Shown here one piece after another: positions 1-11,584 of a stretch of 64,000 nt of DNA (positions are counted from its first letter, which is position 1; each line of letters begins with the position of its first letter). The DNA comes from Microbacterium sp. 1S1 (GTDB taxonomy: Bacteria > Actinomycetota > Actinomycetes > Actinomycetales > Microbacteriaceae), in NCBI RefSeq assembly GCF_008271365.1, contig NZ_CP043430.1, positions 2,790,001 through 2,854,000 on the forward strand, written 5' to 3'. The notes below the pieces were generated by a model. It did not search any database. It was not told where the DNA came from and worked only from the letters and a program-made list of their open reading frames with translations. A program made the translations under genes and the position numbers.

Positions 1-879
1 GACCGCGACGAACAGCAGCGTGAGGTAGGTGATCGAGGCGTGGAAGACGCGCATCGGCCGCGCCTCGGTCCCTCGCACCGCCTGGTTGTACAGGCGGTGC
101 GACTCGTAGATGAACCAGCCGCCGAATACCAGGGCCGACACGGTGTAGACGAGGCCCATCTCGGCGATCGGCACGAGCAGCAGCGAGCACGCCACCGTGG
201 CCCACGCGTACAGGATGACCTGCAGGCCGACCTGGGACGCGTTGCGCGTGACGCCGAGCATGGGGACGTCGACGTCGTCGTAGTCGTCCTTGTACTTCAT
301 CGACAGCGGCCAGTAGTGCGGCGGCGTCCAGAGGAAGACGAGCAGGAAGAGGATGAAGGCGGGCCAGTCCAGCGAACCGGTGACGGCGGACCAGCCGATG
401 AGGACCGGGAAGCAGCCCGCGATCCCGCCCCAGATGATGTTCTGCTCGGTGCGGCGCTTGAGGATCATCGTGTAGATCACGACGTAGAAGAAGATCGCCG
501 AGGCGGACAGGACTGCCGTGAGCCAGTTCGTGGTGAACCAGAGCCAGACGGTCGACGCGATGGCGAGCGTCCAGGAGAAGATGAGGGCGCCGCGCGGGCT
601 CACCTCGCCCGTCACGAGCGGTCGGTTCTCGGTGCGGTGCATGTGCGCGTCGATGTCGCGGTCGAGGTACATGTTGAACGCACCGGCGGAACCCGCGCTC
701 ATCGACCCGCCGATGACCGTGGCGAGCACGAGCCACAGATCGGGCAGTCCGCCCTGCGCGAGGAACATGACCGGCACGGTCGAGACGAGGAGGAGTTCGA
801 GGACTCGGGGCTTCGTCAGCGTGACGTAGGCGCTCACCGTGCGACGGATGGACGACTTCCGTACGGTCTGATCAGACAT
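1..879 (-). CDS. ctaB: Protoheme IX farnesyltransferase (heme O synthase), 3' end outside window
   Basis: Integral membrane prenyltransferase that adds farnesyl to heme b to make heme O for cytochrome oxidase. Translating the minus strand from the ATG at 879 gives a UbiA-family protein: [17 protein letters not shown] near the start, the aspartate-rich motif [15 protein letters not shown], the second motif [25 protein letters not shown], and several hydrophobic helices. The frame stays open to base 1, so the last few residues lie outside. It is divergent from tkt with about 240 bp between. The family call is certain from the paired D-rich motifs; the exact start is reasonable but has only a distant purine-rich stretch upstream. 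Confidence 0.93.
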   Translation of the reverse strand, partial: MSDQTVRKSSIRRTVSAYVTLTKPRVLELLLVSTVPVMFLAQGGLPDLWLVLATVIGGSMSAGSAGAFNMYLDRDIDAHMHRTENRPLVTGEVSPRGALIFSWTLAIASTVWLWFTTNWLTAVLSASAIFFYVVIYTMILKRRTEQNIIWGGIAGCFPVLIGWSAVTGSLDWPAFILFLLVFLWTPPHYWPLSMKYKDDYDDVDVPMLGVTRNASQVGLQVILYAWATVACSLLLVPIAEMGLVYTVSALVFGGWFIYESHRLYNQAVRGTEARPMRVFHASITYLTLLFVAV

Positions 880-1058
880 CGTCGAGATCTCGATCGCCTC
901 CTCCGCGCGCGTTACCGGACAACCTCTCCAGTGTATGACACGCCGTGACGCGATCCGCCCCTCCCGGCCCCCTGCCGCAGGGACCGTCCCCGCTATGCTG
1001 AGAGCACTCGCGCGCCCGGTGCTGCGCACAACCCGTCCGTCGCCTCGACGATGCGGAA

Positions 1059-1090
1059 TGCGCCAGGGAAGTTGCGGATGCGCCAGGGAA
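1059..1090 (+). repeat. Short direct repeat in the tkt leader
   Basis: The 12-mer TGCGCCAGGGAA occurs at 1059-1070 and again at 1079-1090, a 20-bp period, about 30 bp before the tkt start. This is seen directly. It could be a regulator-binding site or a chance duplication; no function is assigned. Confidence 0.5.
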
Positions 1091-1121
1091 TACGGGCGCC
1101 CTCGAAACTGTCGGAAAGGGC

Positions 1122-3220
<2,099 letters not shown>

Positions 3221-3224
<4 letters not shown>

Positions 3225-4333
3225 GCACCCCCACCGCCCAGCTCGCCGCCGCCGGCGTCAGCATCTGGCTCGACGACCTCTCGCGCACCCGCATCTCCTC
3301 TGGCAACCTCGCCGAGCTGATCGCGTCGCGCAACGTCGTGGGCGTCACGACGAACCCGACGATCTTCGCGAACGCGATCACCGACAAGAACGACACCTCC
3401 TACGACGCGCAGGTCTCCGAGCTCGCGGCGTCCGGCGCCTCGGCCGAAGACGCCGTGTTCGCCGCGACCACCCAGGACGTCCGTGCCGCACTCGACGTCT
3501 TCCGTCCGGTGTGGGAGGAGTCCGGTCACGTCGACGGCCGCGTGTCGATCGAGGTCTCCCCCGACCTCGCGCACGACACCGAAGGCACCGTGGCGCAGGC
3601 CAAGGAGCTGTGGAAGACCATCGACCGTCCCAACCTCCTCGTGAAGATCCCGGCGACCAAGGCCGGGCTCCCCGCGATCGCCGAGGCCATCGCGAACGGC
3701 ATCAGCGTCAACGTGACCCTCATCTTCAGCCTGGAGCGCTACGCCGAGGTCATCGAGGCCTACCTCACCGGCCTGGAGCGCGCGAAGGAGGCGGGAATCG
3801 ATCTGTCCACGATCCACTCCGTGGCCTCGTTCTTCGTCTCGCGCGTCGACACCGAGACCGACAAGCGACTGACCGCCATCGGCACGGACGCCGCCACCGC
3901 TCTGAAGAGCAAGGCCGGGCTCGCGAACGCCCGCCTCGCCTACGAGCTCTTCGAGAAGACCTTCGCCGAGAAGCGCGCGCAGGACCTCCTCGCCGCCGGC
4001 GCCAACGTGCAGCGCCCCCTGTGGGCGTCCACGGGTGTGAAGGACCCCGCCCTTCCCGACACCCTGTACGTGACAGAGCTGGTCGCGCAGGGCGTCGTCA
4101 ACACGATGCCGGAGAAGACGCTCGAGGCGACCTTCGACCACGCGGTCGTCACGGGAGACACCATCACGGGCGGCTACGAAGAGGCCCGCCGGGTCTTCGC
4201 CGGGCTCGCCGAGGTGGGCGTCGACTTCGATGCGGTCACGGAGGTGCTCGAGGAGGAGGGCGTGGCGAAGTTCATCGACTCCTGGCACGACCTGCTCGCC
4301 CAGGTCACCGAGGCGCTGGAGGCACAGCGATGA
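3221..4333 (+). CDS. tal: Transaldolase
   Basis: Transfers dihydroxyacetone between sugar phosphates via a lysine Schiff base in the non-oxidative pentose phosphate pathway. The 370-aa length fits the longer actinobacterial transaldolase class. Motifs visible are [15 protein letters not shown], the active-site lysine region [18 protein letters not shown], and [15 protein letters not shown]. It starts inside the tkt stop (ATGA) and ends by the same overlap with pgi, so the three genes are almost certainly co-translated. Confidence 0.97.
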
Positions 4334-5937
4334 CTTTCGCCATCCACGCGTCCGGCGCGGCGCGAGTCGCCATCGACGAGACCGTGCCCGCACTGGTCCA
4401 CGACCTCGTCGCCTCCCGGATCACGAGCGGCGATGCGACGCTCTGGGGCCCGGCCGCCGAGGCCGAGGCCGCCATCAGGCTCGGCTGGGTGGAGGCGGTA
4501 TCCGTCTCCCGGCCGCTCGTGGCCGAGATCGTCGCACTGCGTGAGCAGCTCGCCTCGCAGGGCGTCACGCGCGTCGTCCTGGCCGGAATGGGCGGATCCT
4601 CGCTCGCTCCCGAGGTGATCGCCCAGACCTCCGGCGTACCGCTCACCATCCTCGACGCCACCGCACCGGGGCAGGTCCTCGCCGCGCTCGACGAGGGCCT
4701 CGCGAGCACCGTCCTGGTGGTGTCGTCCAAGTCAGGCTCGACGGTCGAGACCGACTCGCAGCGCCGGACCTTCGAGGCGGCTTTCCGGGACCTCGGCATC
4801 GACCCGACCGAGCGGATCGTCGTGGTGACCGACCCGGGTTCGCCGCTCGACACCTCTGCACGCGACGCCGGGTACCGGGTCTTCAACGCCGACCCGAACG
4901 TGGGCGGCCGCTACTCCGCGCTGACCGCCTTCGGTCTCGTCCCGTCCGGTCTCGCGGGTGTCGACATCGCCGAGCTCCTGGACGAGGCGGAGGCCTCGCT
5001 GCTCGAGGTCGCCGTGGACTCGGCGGAGAATCCCGCGCTCCGTCTCGGCGCCGCGATCGCCGCCACCAGCCCTCGTCGCGACAAGCTGGGCCTGATCACC
5101 GACGGTACGCATATCAAGGGACTGCCCGACTGGATCGAGCAGCTCATCGCCGAGTCGACGGGCAAGGAGGGCACCGGCATCCTCCCGGTCGTCCTGCTAC
5201 CGGTCTCGCCGGAGCTCGACTCCGTGCCGGCCGATCTCCAGATCGTGCGACTCGTCGACGACGCCAACGAGTTCCACCTGCACGAACGGTACGAGGGTGA
5301 GATCCTCGTCAGCGGCACGCTCGGTGCGCAGTTCATCGTCTGGGAATACGCGACAGCGATCGCCGGGCACCTGCTCGGCATCAACCCGTTCGACCAGCCC
5401 GACGTGGAGTCGGCCAAGGTCGCCGCCCGCGGCCTCCTCGACGCCCGCCCGGAGCCCACGGCCCCGGCGTTCGTCGAGAACGGGGTCGAGGTGCGGGTCT
5501 CCGACCCCGCCCTCGCGGTCTCCGGTACGGTCGAAGGCGTCCTGGACGCGCTCTGGGCCCAGCTTCCCGCCGACGGCTACGTGTCGATCCAGGCCTACGT
5601 CAACCGCCTCGAGGTGCCGCAGCTCCAGGGCCTGCGCGAGCTCGTCGCTGCCGATTCCGGGCGCCCGACGACCTTCGGCTGGGGCCCGCGCTTCCTGCAC
5701 TCCACGGGCCAGTACCACAAGGGCGGTCCCGCGCAGGGCGTGTTCCTGCAGATCCTGGAGCGCACGGATGTGGACCTGGAGATCCCCGACCGTCCGTTCA
5801 CGTTCGGGCAGCTCATCCAGGCGCAGGCTGCCGGCGACGCGGGCGTGCTCGCGGAACACGGACGGCCCGTCGTCACGCTGACGATCACCGAGTCGCCGGA
5901 CGACGTGCTCGCCCTCTTCGAAGCCGCACAGAAGTAA
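4330..5937 (+). CDS. pgi: Glucose-6-phosphate isomerase
   Basis: Interconverts glucose-6-phosphate and fructose-6-phosphate, linking glycolysis to the surrounding pentose phosphate genes. The start is ATG 4330, overlapping the tal stop and preceded by GGAGG about 9 bp upstream. That gives 535 aa, beginning [20 protein letters not shown]-domain signatures are visible: [35 protein letters not shown] and, toward the C-terminus, [20 protein letters not shown] much longer open frame begins at 3097, but its first 400 codons are an out-of-frame reading of tal. Confidence 0.95.
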   Translation: MTFAIHASGAARVAIDETVPALVHDLVASRITSGDATLWGPAAEAEAAIRLGWVEAVSVSRPLVAEIVALREQLASQGVTRVVLAGMGGSSLAPEVIAQTSGVPLTILDATAPGQVLAALDEGLASTVLVVSSKSGSTVETDSQRRTFEAAFRDLGIDPTERIVVVTDPGSPLDTSARDAGYRVFNADPNVGGRYSALTAFGLVPSGLAGVDIAELLDEAEASLLEVAVDSAENPALRLGAAIAATSPRRDKLGLITDGTHIKGLPDWIEQLIAESTGKEGTGILPVVLLPVSPELDSVPADLQIVRLVDDANEFHLHERYEGEILVSGTLGAQFIVWEYATAIAGHLLGINPFDQPDVESAKVAARGLLDARPEPTAPAFVENGVEVRVSDPALAVSGTVEGVLDALWAQLPADGYVSIQAYVNRLEVPQLQGLRELVAADSGRPTTFGWGPRFLHSTGQYHKGGPAQGVFLQILERTDVDLEIPDRPFTFGQLIQAQAAGDAGVLAEHGRPVVTLTITESPDDVLALFEAAQK

Positions 5938-5957
5938 CCGCAGGAGAGCCCCCACCG

Positions 5958-7508
5958 ATGTCTGTTCCCATCTCGCGCGGACACAACCCGCTGCGTGACC
6001 CCGACGATCGCCGCCTCAACCGGATCGCAGGGCCCAGCGCCCTCGTGATCTTCGGCGTGACCGGTGACCTGTCCCGCAAGAAGCTCATGCCCGCGGTCTA
6101 CGATCTCGCGAACCGCGGACTGCTCCCCCCGGGCTTCGCCCTCGTGGGGTTCGCACGGCGCGACTGGGAGGACCAGGATTTCGCGCAGGTCGTCTACGAC
6201 GCCGTGAAGCAGCACGCCCGCACGCCGTTCCGCGAGGAGACCTGGACGCAGCTGCTACAGGGCATCCGTTTCGTGTCCGGCGAGTTCGACAATCCCGACT
6301 CCTTCCGCAAGCTGCGGGAGACCGTCGAGAAGCTCGACGTGGAACGCGGCACCATGGGCAATCACGCCTACTACCTCTCGATCCCGCCGAAGGACTTCCC
6401 GCTGGTCGCGAAGCAGCTCAAGGACTCCGGTCTCGTGGGCGAAGACGCGGACGACGACGAGCGGTGGCGACGCGTGGTCATCGAGAAGCCGTTCGGCCAC
6501 GACCTCGACTCGGCGCGCGCCCTCAACGCCGCGCTCGAGGTGGCGTTCCCGGCCGATTCCATCTTCCGCATCGACCACTACCTCGGTAAGGAGACGGTGC
6601 AGAACATCCTCGCGCTGCGCTTCGCCAACGAGCTGTACGAGCCGATCTGGAACCGCAACTACGTCGACCACGTGCAGATCACGATGGCCGAGGACATCGG
6701 TGTCGGCGGCCGAGCCGGCTATTACGACGGCATCGGCGCGGCCCGCGACGTCATTCAGAACCACCTCCTCCAGCTGCTCGCCCTCACCGCCATGGAGGAG
6801 CCGATCAGCCTCTCGGCCGAGCACCTGCGTGCCGAGAAGGAGAAGGTCCTCGCGGCCGTGCACGTCCCGGAGGACCTCTCCCTGGCCACAGCGCGCGGAC
6901 AGTACGCCGGCGGCTGGCAGGGCGGAGAGAAGGTCACCGGTTTCCTCGACGAGGAGGGGATGGACCCCGAGTCGACGACGGAGACCTACGCGGCGATCAA
7001 ACTCGAGATCGACACCCGCCGCTGGGCCGGTGTGCCGTTCTACCTGCGCACCGGGAAGCGCCTGGGCCGCCGTGTGACGGAGATCGCCGTGGTGTTCAAC
7101 CGCGCACCGCAGCACCTGTTCGGACGCGGCAACGCCTCGGAGCTCGGTCAGAACGCGCTCGTGATCCGCGTGCAGCCGGACGAGGGCGTGACGATCCGCT
7201 TCGGCTCGAAGGTGCCGGGCAACGGCACGAACGTCCGCGACGTGACGATGGACTTCGGCTATGGCCACGCCTTTACGGAGGCGAGCCCTGAGGCCTACGA
7301 GCGGCTGATCCTCGACGTCCTCTTGGGCGACCCGCCGCTCTTCCCGCGGCATGAGGAGGTCGAGCTCTCCTGGAAGATCCTCGACCCGGTGGAGAAGTAC
7401 TGGGCCGCCCAGGGCGGTCCTGTGGAGCAGTACGCGCCCGGCTCGTGGGGACCGGCCTCGGCCGACGACCTGCTGGCCCGCGACGGACGAGTCTGGAGAC
7501 GCCCGTGA
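5958..7508 (+). CDS. zwf: Glucose-6-phosphate 1-dehydrogenase
   Basis: First committed oxidative step of the pentose phosphate pathway, oxidising glucose-6-phosphate to 6-phosphogluconolactone with NADP. 516 aa. The Rossmann motif ALVIFGVTGDLSRKKLMPA and the active-site motif FRIDHYLGKETVQNILALRF are plain. ATG 5958 follows GCAGGAGAG about 14 bp upstream. The stop overlaps the opcA GTG by 4 bp (GTGA), which fits co-production with its assembly partner OpcA. Confidence 0.97.
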   Translation: MSVPISRGHNPLRDPDDRRLNRIAGPSALVIFGVTGDLSRKKLMPAVYDLANRGLLPPGFALVGFARRDWEDQDFAQVVYDAVKQHARTPFREETWTQLLQGIRFVSGEFDNPDSFRKLRETVEKLDVERGTMGNHAYYLSIPPKDFPLVAKQLKDSGLVGEDADDDERWRRVVIEKPFGHDLDSARALNAALEVAFPADSIFRIDHYLGKETVQNILALRFANELYEPIWNRNYVDHVQITMAEDIGVGGRAGYYDGIGAARDVIQNHLLQLLALTAMEEPISLSAEHLRAEKEKVLAAVHVPEDLSLATARGQYAGGWQGGEKVTGFLDEEGMDPESTTETYAAIKLEIDTRRWAGVPFYLRTGKRLGRRVTEIAVVFNRAPQHLFGRGNASELGQNALVIRVQPDEGVTIRFGSKVPGNGTNVRDVTMDFGYGHAFTEASPEAYERLILDVLLGDPPLFPRHEEVELSWKILDPVEKYWAAQGGPVEQYAPGSWGPASADDLLARDGRVWRRP

Positions 7509-8440
7509 TCATCGACCTTCCCGACACGACCGTCAGCCAGGTCGCCAAGCAGCTCGTCAAGGTGCGCGAGGAGGGCGGTGCCGTCGCCCTCGGTCGCGTC
7601 CTCACACTCGTCATCTCCGCGCGGAAGGGCGTTGCGGAGGCGGCGATCGACGCCGCGAACGACGCGTCACGCGAGCACCCGATGCGGGTCATCGTGCTGA
7701 CCACCGGCGACGGCGAGTCCCGCCTCGACGCCCAGATCCGGGTGGGCGGCGACGCCGGAGCCAGCGAGGTCGTCGTGCTGCACGCGCATGGCGACGCCGC
7801 GAGCAACGAGGAGAGCCTTCTCACGGGACTTCTCCTGCCCGACGCCCCCGTGGTCGCGTGGTGGCCGGATGAGGCACCGACCTCGCCCGCCACGTCCCCG
7901 CTCGGCCGCATCGCTCAGCGACGGATCACCGACGCCGCCACGTCGCCGGACGTGCGCGACCGGCTCGCCCTCCTCGGGCGCACGCACGCCCCCGGCGACA
8001 CCGACCTCGCGTGGACGCGCCTCACGCACTGGCGCGAGCAGCTCGCCGCCGTGCTGGATCAGCCGCCGTACGAGGCCATCACCGCCGTGGAGGTCCGCGG
8101 TGCGAGCGCCTCGCCGTCCACCGCCCTGCTCGCCGCGTGGCTGCAGATGGCGCTGGACGTGCCCGTCCGGTGGTCGTACGAAGACCCGGAGCACTGGCAG
8201 GAGGGAATCAAGTCGGTGCGCCTCACCCGGGAATCGGGCGACATCCTGCTCGAGCGGCCCTCGCCCGGCGTGGCGGTCCTCACGCAGCCGAACCAGCCCG
8301 ACCACGATCTCCACCTGCCGCGGCGTACGCTGCGCGAGTGCCTCGCGGAGGAGCTGCGCCGGCTCGACCCCGACGTCCTGTACGGTCGAGTGATCACGGA
8401 GGGCTGGGAGAAGCTCGGTCCGCCCGAGACAGGAGAGTGA
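7505..8440 (+). CDS. opcA: Glucose-6-phosphate dehydrogenase assembly protein OpcA
   Basis: OpcA is an allosteric or assembly factor for Zwf in cyanobacteria and actinobacteria. I start it at GTG 7505, which overlaps the zwf stop and follows GGAGA, giving 311 aa beginning with IIDLPDTTVSQVAKQL. The frame is open further upstream, but that lies within zwf. Conserved features include VIVLTTGDGESRLDAQIRVG, PDAPVVAWWPDEAP and the tryptophan-rich middle. Its place between zwf and pgl is the standard actinobacterial arrangement. Confidence 0.93.
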   Translation: MIIDLPDTTVSQVAKQLVKVREEGGAVALGRVLTLVISARKGVAEAAIDAANDASREHPMRVIVLTTGDGESRLDAQIRVGGDAGASEVVVLHAHGDAASNEESLLTGLLLPDAPVVAWWPDEAPTSPATSPLGRIAQRRITDAATSPDVRDRLALLGRTHAPGDTDLAWTRLTHWREQLAAVLDQPPYEAITAVEVRGASASPSTALLAAWLQMALDVPVRWSYEDPEHWQEGIKSVRLTRESGDILLERPSPGVAVLTQPNQPDHDLHLPRRTLRECLAEELRRLDPDVLYGRVITEGWEKLGPPETGE

Positions 8441-8445
8441 CGTCG

Positions 8446-9225
8446 ATGCCGGGATCGTCCGCAGAGAAGCGGGTCGTGGTCGAAGCCACCCCGACGGCCC
8501 TCGCCCTCCGGGTCGCCGACCGTTTCCTCACCCGCGTCCGAGCACGTACGCGCAACGGCCGGCTCGCCCACGTCGCCCTGACGGGTGGTTCGATGGGGGG
8601 AGCCGTGTTGAGCGCCGTGCGCGAGAACCCGCGCGCCGCCGAGATCGACTGGTCACTCGTCCACTTCTGGTGGGGCGACGAGCGGTACGTACCCAGGGAC
8701 GACGCGGATCGCAACGCGGTCCAATCCCGACACGCGTTGCTCGATCACATCACCATCCCCGCCGAGAACGTGCACGAGGTCGCCGCGTCCGACAGCGGCC
8801 TCAGCCTCGACGAGGCCGCGGCCGCGTATGCCGCCGAGCTCGCCCGCCACGGTACCGACGAGCACCCGTGGCCGTCGTTCGCCGTGTGCTTCCTCGGGGT
8901 CGGCCCGGACGGACACATCGCATCCCTGTTCCCCGACCGCGAGGAGGTCACGGTGACCGACGCCGCGGCCCTTCCCGTCCGTGACTCCCCCAAGCCTCCG
9001 CCGGAGCGCGTGACGCTCACCCGACCCGTCCTCAACGCGTCCAAGCGCGTGTGGCTGGTCCTCACCGGCGCCGACAAGGCGTCAGCGCTGGGGCTCGCCC
9101 TCGCCGGCGCGAGCTACACGAGCGTTCCCGCAGCCGGCGCCAAGGGGCGCAAGCGGACGGTCTTCTTCGTCGACGAGGCCGCGGCATCCGAGGTCTCCCC
9201 CGACCTCATCGACCAGGCCTACTGA
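8446..9225 (+). CDS. pgl: 6-phosphogluconolactonase
   Basis: Hydrolyses 6-phosphogluconolactone to 6-phosphogluconate, completing the oxidative step begun by Zwf. ATG 8446 follows AGGAGAG, giving 259 aa. Family motifs are visible: HVALTGGSMGGAVLSAV, VHFWWGDERYVPRDDADRN (the substrate loop) and CFLGVGPDGHIASLFPDR. It is the last gene of the tkt operon. Its 3' end overlaps the convergent membrane-protein gene by 7 bp. Confidence 0.95.
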   Translation: MPGSSAEKRVVVEATPTALALRVADRFLTRVRARTRNGRLAHVALTGGSMGGAVLSAVRENPRAAEIDWSLVHFWWGDERYVPRDDADRNAVQSRHALLDHITIPAENVHEVAASDSGLSLDEAAAAYAAELARHGTDEHPWPSFAVCFLGVGPDGHIASLFPDREEVTVTDAAALPVRDSPKPPPERVTLTRPVLNASKRVWLVLTGADKASALGLALAGASYTSVPAAGAKGRKRTVFFVDEAAASEVSPDLIDQAY

Positions 9226-10277
9226 GCGTCGGGGTCGCGTCTCTCGGGCGCGTCGGGGTGCTCCGGCGCGCCCGGCGCCGGAGAGGTCGGCGGAGCCACC
9301 GGATCGCTCCCCCGCGTGATGCCGAGATCCTGGCTCTCGCTGAGGACCTGGGGATGGAATCGCGCGAGGCCGACGACGCCCCAAACCGCGATGCCTCCGG
9401 CGACGCCGAAGATGATGAAGACCCACCACGGCGCCGCGGCGGCCTCACCGAGCACGAGCATGCCGATGAGCACGGCCACCATGGGGTCGACCACCGTCAG
9501 GCCCGCGATGACGAGGTCGGGCGGGCCGGAGCTGTAGGCGGTCTGCACGAAGTACGCGCCCACGGCTCCCGCGGAGAGCAGCGCGAGCAGGCAGACCGCG
9601 GTGATCCACTCGAACTGGCCCGCCTCGATGCGCTTGATGATGACCTTCGCGAGGGTGGCGACGAAACCGTAGAGGATGCCGGCGCCGATGATGTAGAACA
9701 GCGCCCGCATCCGATGCCGGAGGATGAGCCAGAAGGCTCCCAGCACGATGATCACGACGAGCAGGATCGCAAGGATGACGAACAGCTCGCGGTCCGTGAC
9801 CTCCTTCTCCGTCGCGTAGATCGCGGCGAAGAACACGAAGAGGAAGATGCCGCCGACGCAGGCGATGATCGCGGTGAGGGACTGCCTCGTGGGGGCGTGA
9901 CCGGAGATACGGGCGTTGAGCAGCGTCGTGATGACCAGGGCGATGGCGCCGAGCGGCTGCACCACGATGAGCGGCGCCTTGACGAGCGCGGCCAGCTGGC
10001 AGACGATCGCGAGACCCAACATGAGCGTCCCGATCACCCAGGACGGTCGCGTAAACAGGCGCTTGAGCTGATCGAGGCTGAGACCGGCGGCGCCGTCGGA
10101 CCCGCTGAGCCGCTCGACCTTCTCCACGCCGCGGTGCTGGTACTGCGCCCCGAGCGACATGAACACCGCACCGGCGAGGGCCAGCGGGATGCCCAGGAGG
10201 AGGCCGGGGTTCTGGAACGCTCCGACCAGCTGGTCGCCGACGTCCTCGACCGTCCCCATCCACACCCCTGCGCTCAC
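9219..10277 (-). CDS. DMT-superfamily (NIPA/EamA-like) membrane protein
   Basis: A 352-aa polytopic membrane protein with about nine hydrophobic helices, for example GIPLALAGAVFMSLGAQY, LFVILAILLVVIIVLGAFWLIL and AVLIGMLVLGEAAAAPWWVF. The layout and the QPLGAIALVITTLLNA segment resemble DMT-superfamily proteins related to NIPA-like magnesium transporters, but the substrate cannot be read from sequence. The C-terminal 50 residues are a hydrophilic proline-rich tail. It is divergent from def (43 bp apart) and tail-to-tail with pgl. Starts at 10277 or the ATG seven codons later are both possible. Confidence 0.75.
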   Translation of the reverse strand: MSAGVWMGTVEDVGDQLVGAFQNPGLLLGIPLALAGAVFMSLGAQYQHRGVEKVERLSGSDGAAGLSLDQLKRLFTRPSWVIGTLMLGLAIVCQLAALVKAPLIVVQPLGAIALVITTLLNARISGHAPTRQSLTAIIACVGGIFLFVFFAAIYATEKEVTDRELFVILAILLVVIIVLGAFWLILRHRMRALFYIIGAGILYGFVATLAKVIIKRIEAGQFEWITAVCLLALLSAGAVGAYFVQTAYSSGPPDLVIAGLTVVDPMVAVLIGMLVLGEAAAAPWWVFIIFGVAGGIAVWGVVGLARFHPQVLSESQDLGITRGSDPVAPPTSPAPGAPEHPDAPERRDPDAQ

Positions 10278-10320
10278 AGTACGACCCTACCCGGAGAGTG
10301 GCGCCGACTAGGGTTGTGAC

Positions 10321-10887
10321 GTGGCTGTCCTTCCGATTCGCATCATGGGCGATCCCGTCCTGCACTCCCCCGCCTCCCCCGTCGAGGCGATCACCGACGA
10401 GATCCGCACCCTCGTCGCCGACATGTTCGAGACCATGGACGCCGCGCCCGGCGTTGGCCTCGCCGCCCCTCAGGTCGGCGTGCCGCTGCGGATCTACACG
10501 TACTCCTACGTCGACGACGACGACCAGCCCTGGCGCGGAGTCCTCATCAATCCTGAACTGTGGATGACGCCGCCCGAGCCCGGTGCGCCCGACGAGGAGC
10601 TCGAGTCGGAGGGGTGCCTGTCGTTCCCCGGTGAGCGCTTCCCGCTCCGCCGCTCCGACCGCGTGCGGGTGAAGGCCACCGACCTCGACGGCGCTCCCGT
10701 CTCCCTCGACGTGGACGGCTGGCGCGCCCGCATCATGCAGCACGAGTTCGACCATCTCGACGGCGTGCTCTACATCGACCGCCTGTCCGACTCCGACTGG
10801 AAGACGACGCAGAAGATCGCACGCAAGCGCGGATGGGGACGACCGGGCGTGAGTTGGCTGCCCGGTGTGGACGACCTCGAAGGCTGA
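10321..10887 (+). CDS. def: Peptide deformylase
   Basis: Removes the N-formyl group from nascent proteins, a metal-dependent cytoplasmic enzyme. All three signature motifs are present in this 188-aa protein: motif 1 GVGLAAPQVG, motif 2 EGCLSFPGE (metal-ligand Cys) and motif 3 HEFDHLDG (two metal-ligand His and catalytic Glu). The start is GTG 10321. It stands alone, divergent from the membrane-protein gene. Confidence 0.96.
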   Translation: MAVLPIRIMGDPVLHSPASPVEAITDEIRTLVADMFETMDAAPGVGLAAPQVGVPLRIYTYSYVDDDDQPWRGVLINPELWMTPPEPGAPDEELESEGCLSFPGERFPLRRSDRVRVKATDLDGAPVSLDVDGWRARIMQHEFDHLDGVLYIDRLSDSDWKTTQKIARKRGWGRPGVSWLPGVDDLEG

Positions 10888-11003
10888 CCGCGTCCAGCCA
10901 GCACACAGCATCCTTCGAGTTGCGTCATAGACTCCGGGCACTATAGCGTGTTCGCGGCGGGGATATTCAGCATGCCCCGCGTCACGCTTTGAAGGGGAAA
11001 TCC

Positions 11004-11519
11004 ATGATGAAGTCGCGCACCCGTCGCGCACTCGTGCTCACCGGTTCGGCCGTCGCCGTCTCGCTCGCCCTCACCGGCTGCAGCGCCATCAACAGCATCC
11101 TCGGCGGAGGCCGCGCCGACGCCGACCGCGACGAGGAGACCGGCCAGGTCACCGAGAGCGCGAACATCGACGTCTTCTCGGTCAAGCTCGGCGACTGCAT
11201 GCTCGAGACGGGATCCGGGATGCTCACCGACGCGAACGTCGTGCCGTGCTCCGAGCCGCACGACGAAGAGGTCTTCTACGAGATCAAGATGGAGGACGGC
11301 GACTACTCCGAGGACGCCATCAGCACCGCCTCCGAGGGGTGCATCGGCGACGCGTACACCTCGTTCGTCGGCGTCAGCTACCAGGAGTCCTCGCTCGATG
11401 TGACCACGCTCACGCCCAGCAAGGACTCGTGGGAGCAGGCCAACGACCGCGTGATCCAGTGCATCATCGTCGACCCCGCCGGCCAGGTCGAGGGGTCGCT
11501 CAAGGGCGCCGCCCGCTGA
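11004..11519 (+). CDS. Septum-formation-family lipoprotein
   Basis: A 171-aa secreted lipoprotein. ATG 11004 lies behind GAAGGGGAAA; an in-frame TTG at 10989 is less likely. Residues 1-25 are a lipoprotein signal: MMKSRTRRALVLTGSAVAV, then the lipobox LTGC. The mature part has the GDCML...VPCSEPHDEEVFY pattern with four further cysteines, typical of the small extracellular domain called septum formation (PF13845-like) in actinobacteria. The biochemical role of the domain is not known. A candidate promoter (TTGCGT, 16 bp, TATAGC) lies at about 10920-10946, and a strong terminator follows. Confidence 0.8.
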   Translation: MMKSRTRRALVLTGSAVAVSLALTGCSAINSILGGGRADADRDEETGQVTESANIDVFSVKLGDCMLETGSGMLTDANVVPCSEPHDEEVFYEIKMEDGDYSEDAISTASEGCIGDAYTSFVGVSYQESSLDVTTLTPSKDSWEQANDRVIQCIIVDPAGQVEGSLKGAAR

Positions 11520-11534
11520 CCCACCTCGCCGTTC

Positions 11535-11566
11535 CGAAGGGCTCCGCCGCGAGGCGGGGCCCTTCG
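11535..11566. terminator. Bidirectional hairpin terminator
   Basis: Two 14-nt arms, 11535-11548 and 11553-11566, pair along their length with one T-G wobble around a GCGA loop. It lies between the convergent lipoprotein and PucR genes, so it probably ends both. Confidence 0.75.
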
Positions 11567-11584
11567 CCGTTCCCGGCCCGGACG

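Noticed and set aside
40..948. 302-codon + strand open frame
   Set aside because: Antisense to ctaB; its sequence is Arg/Glu/Asp-rich without a fold, and the minus strand gives an unmistakable heme O synthase.
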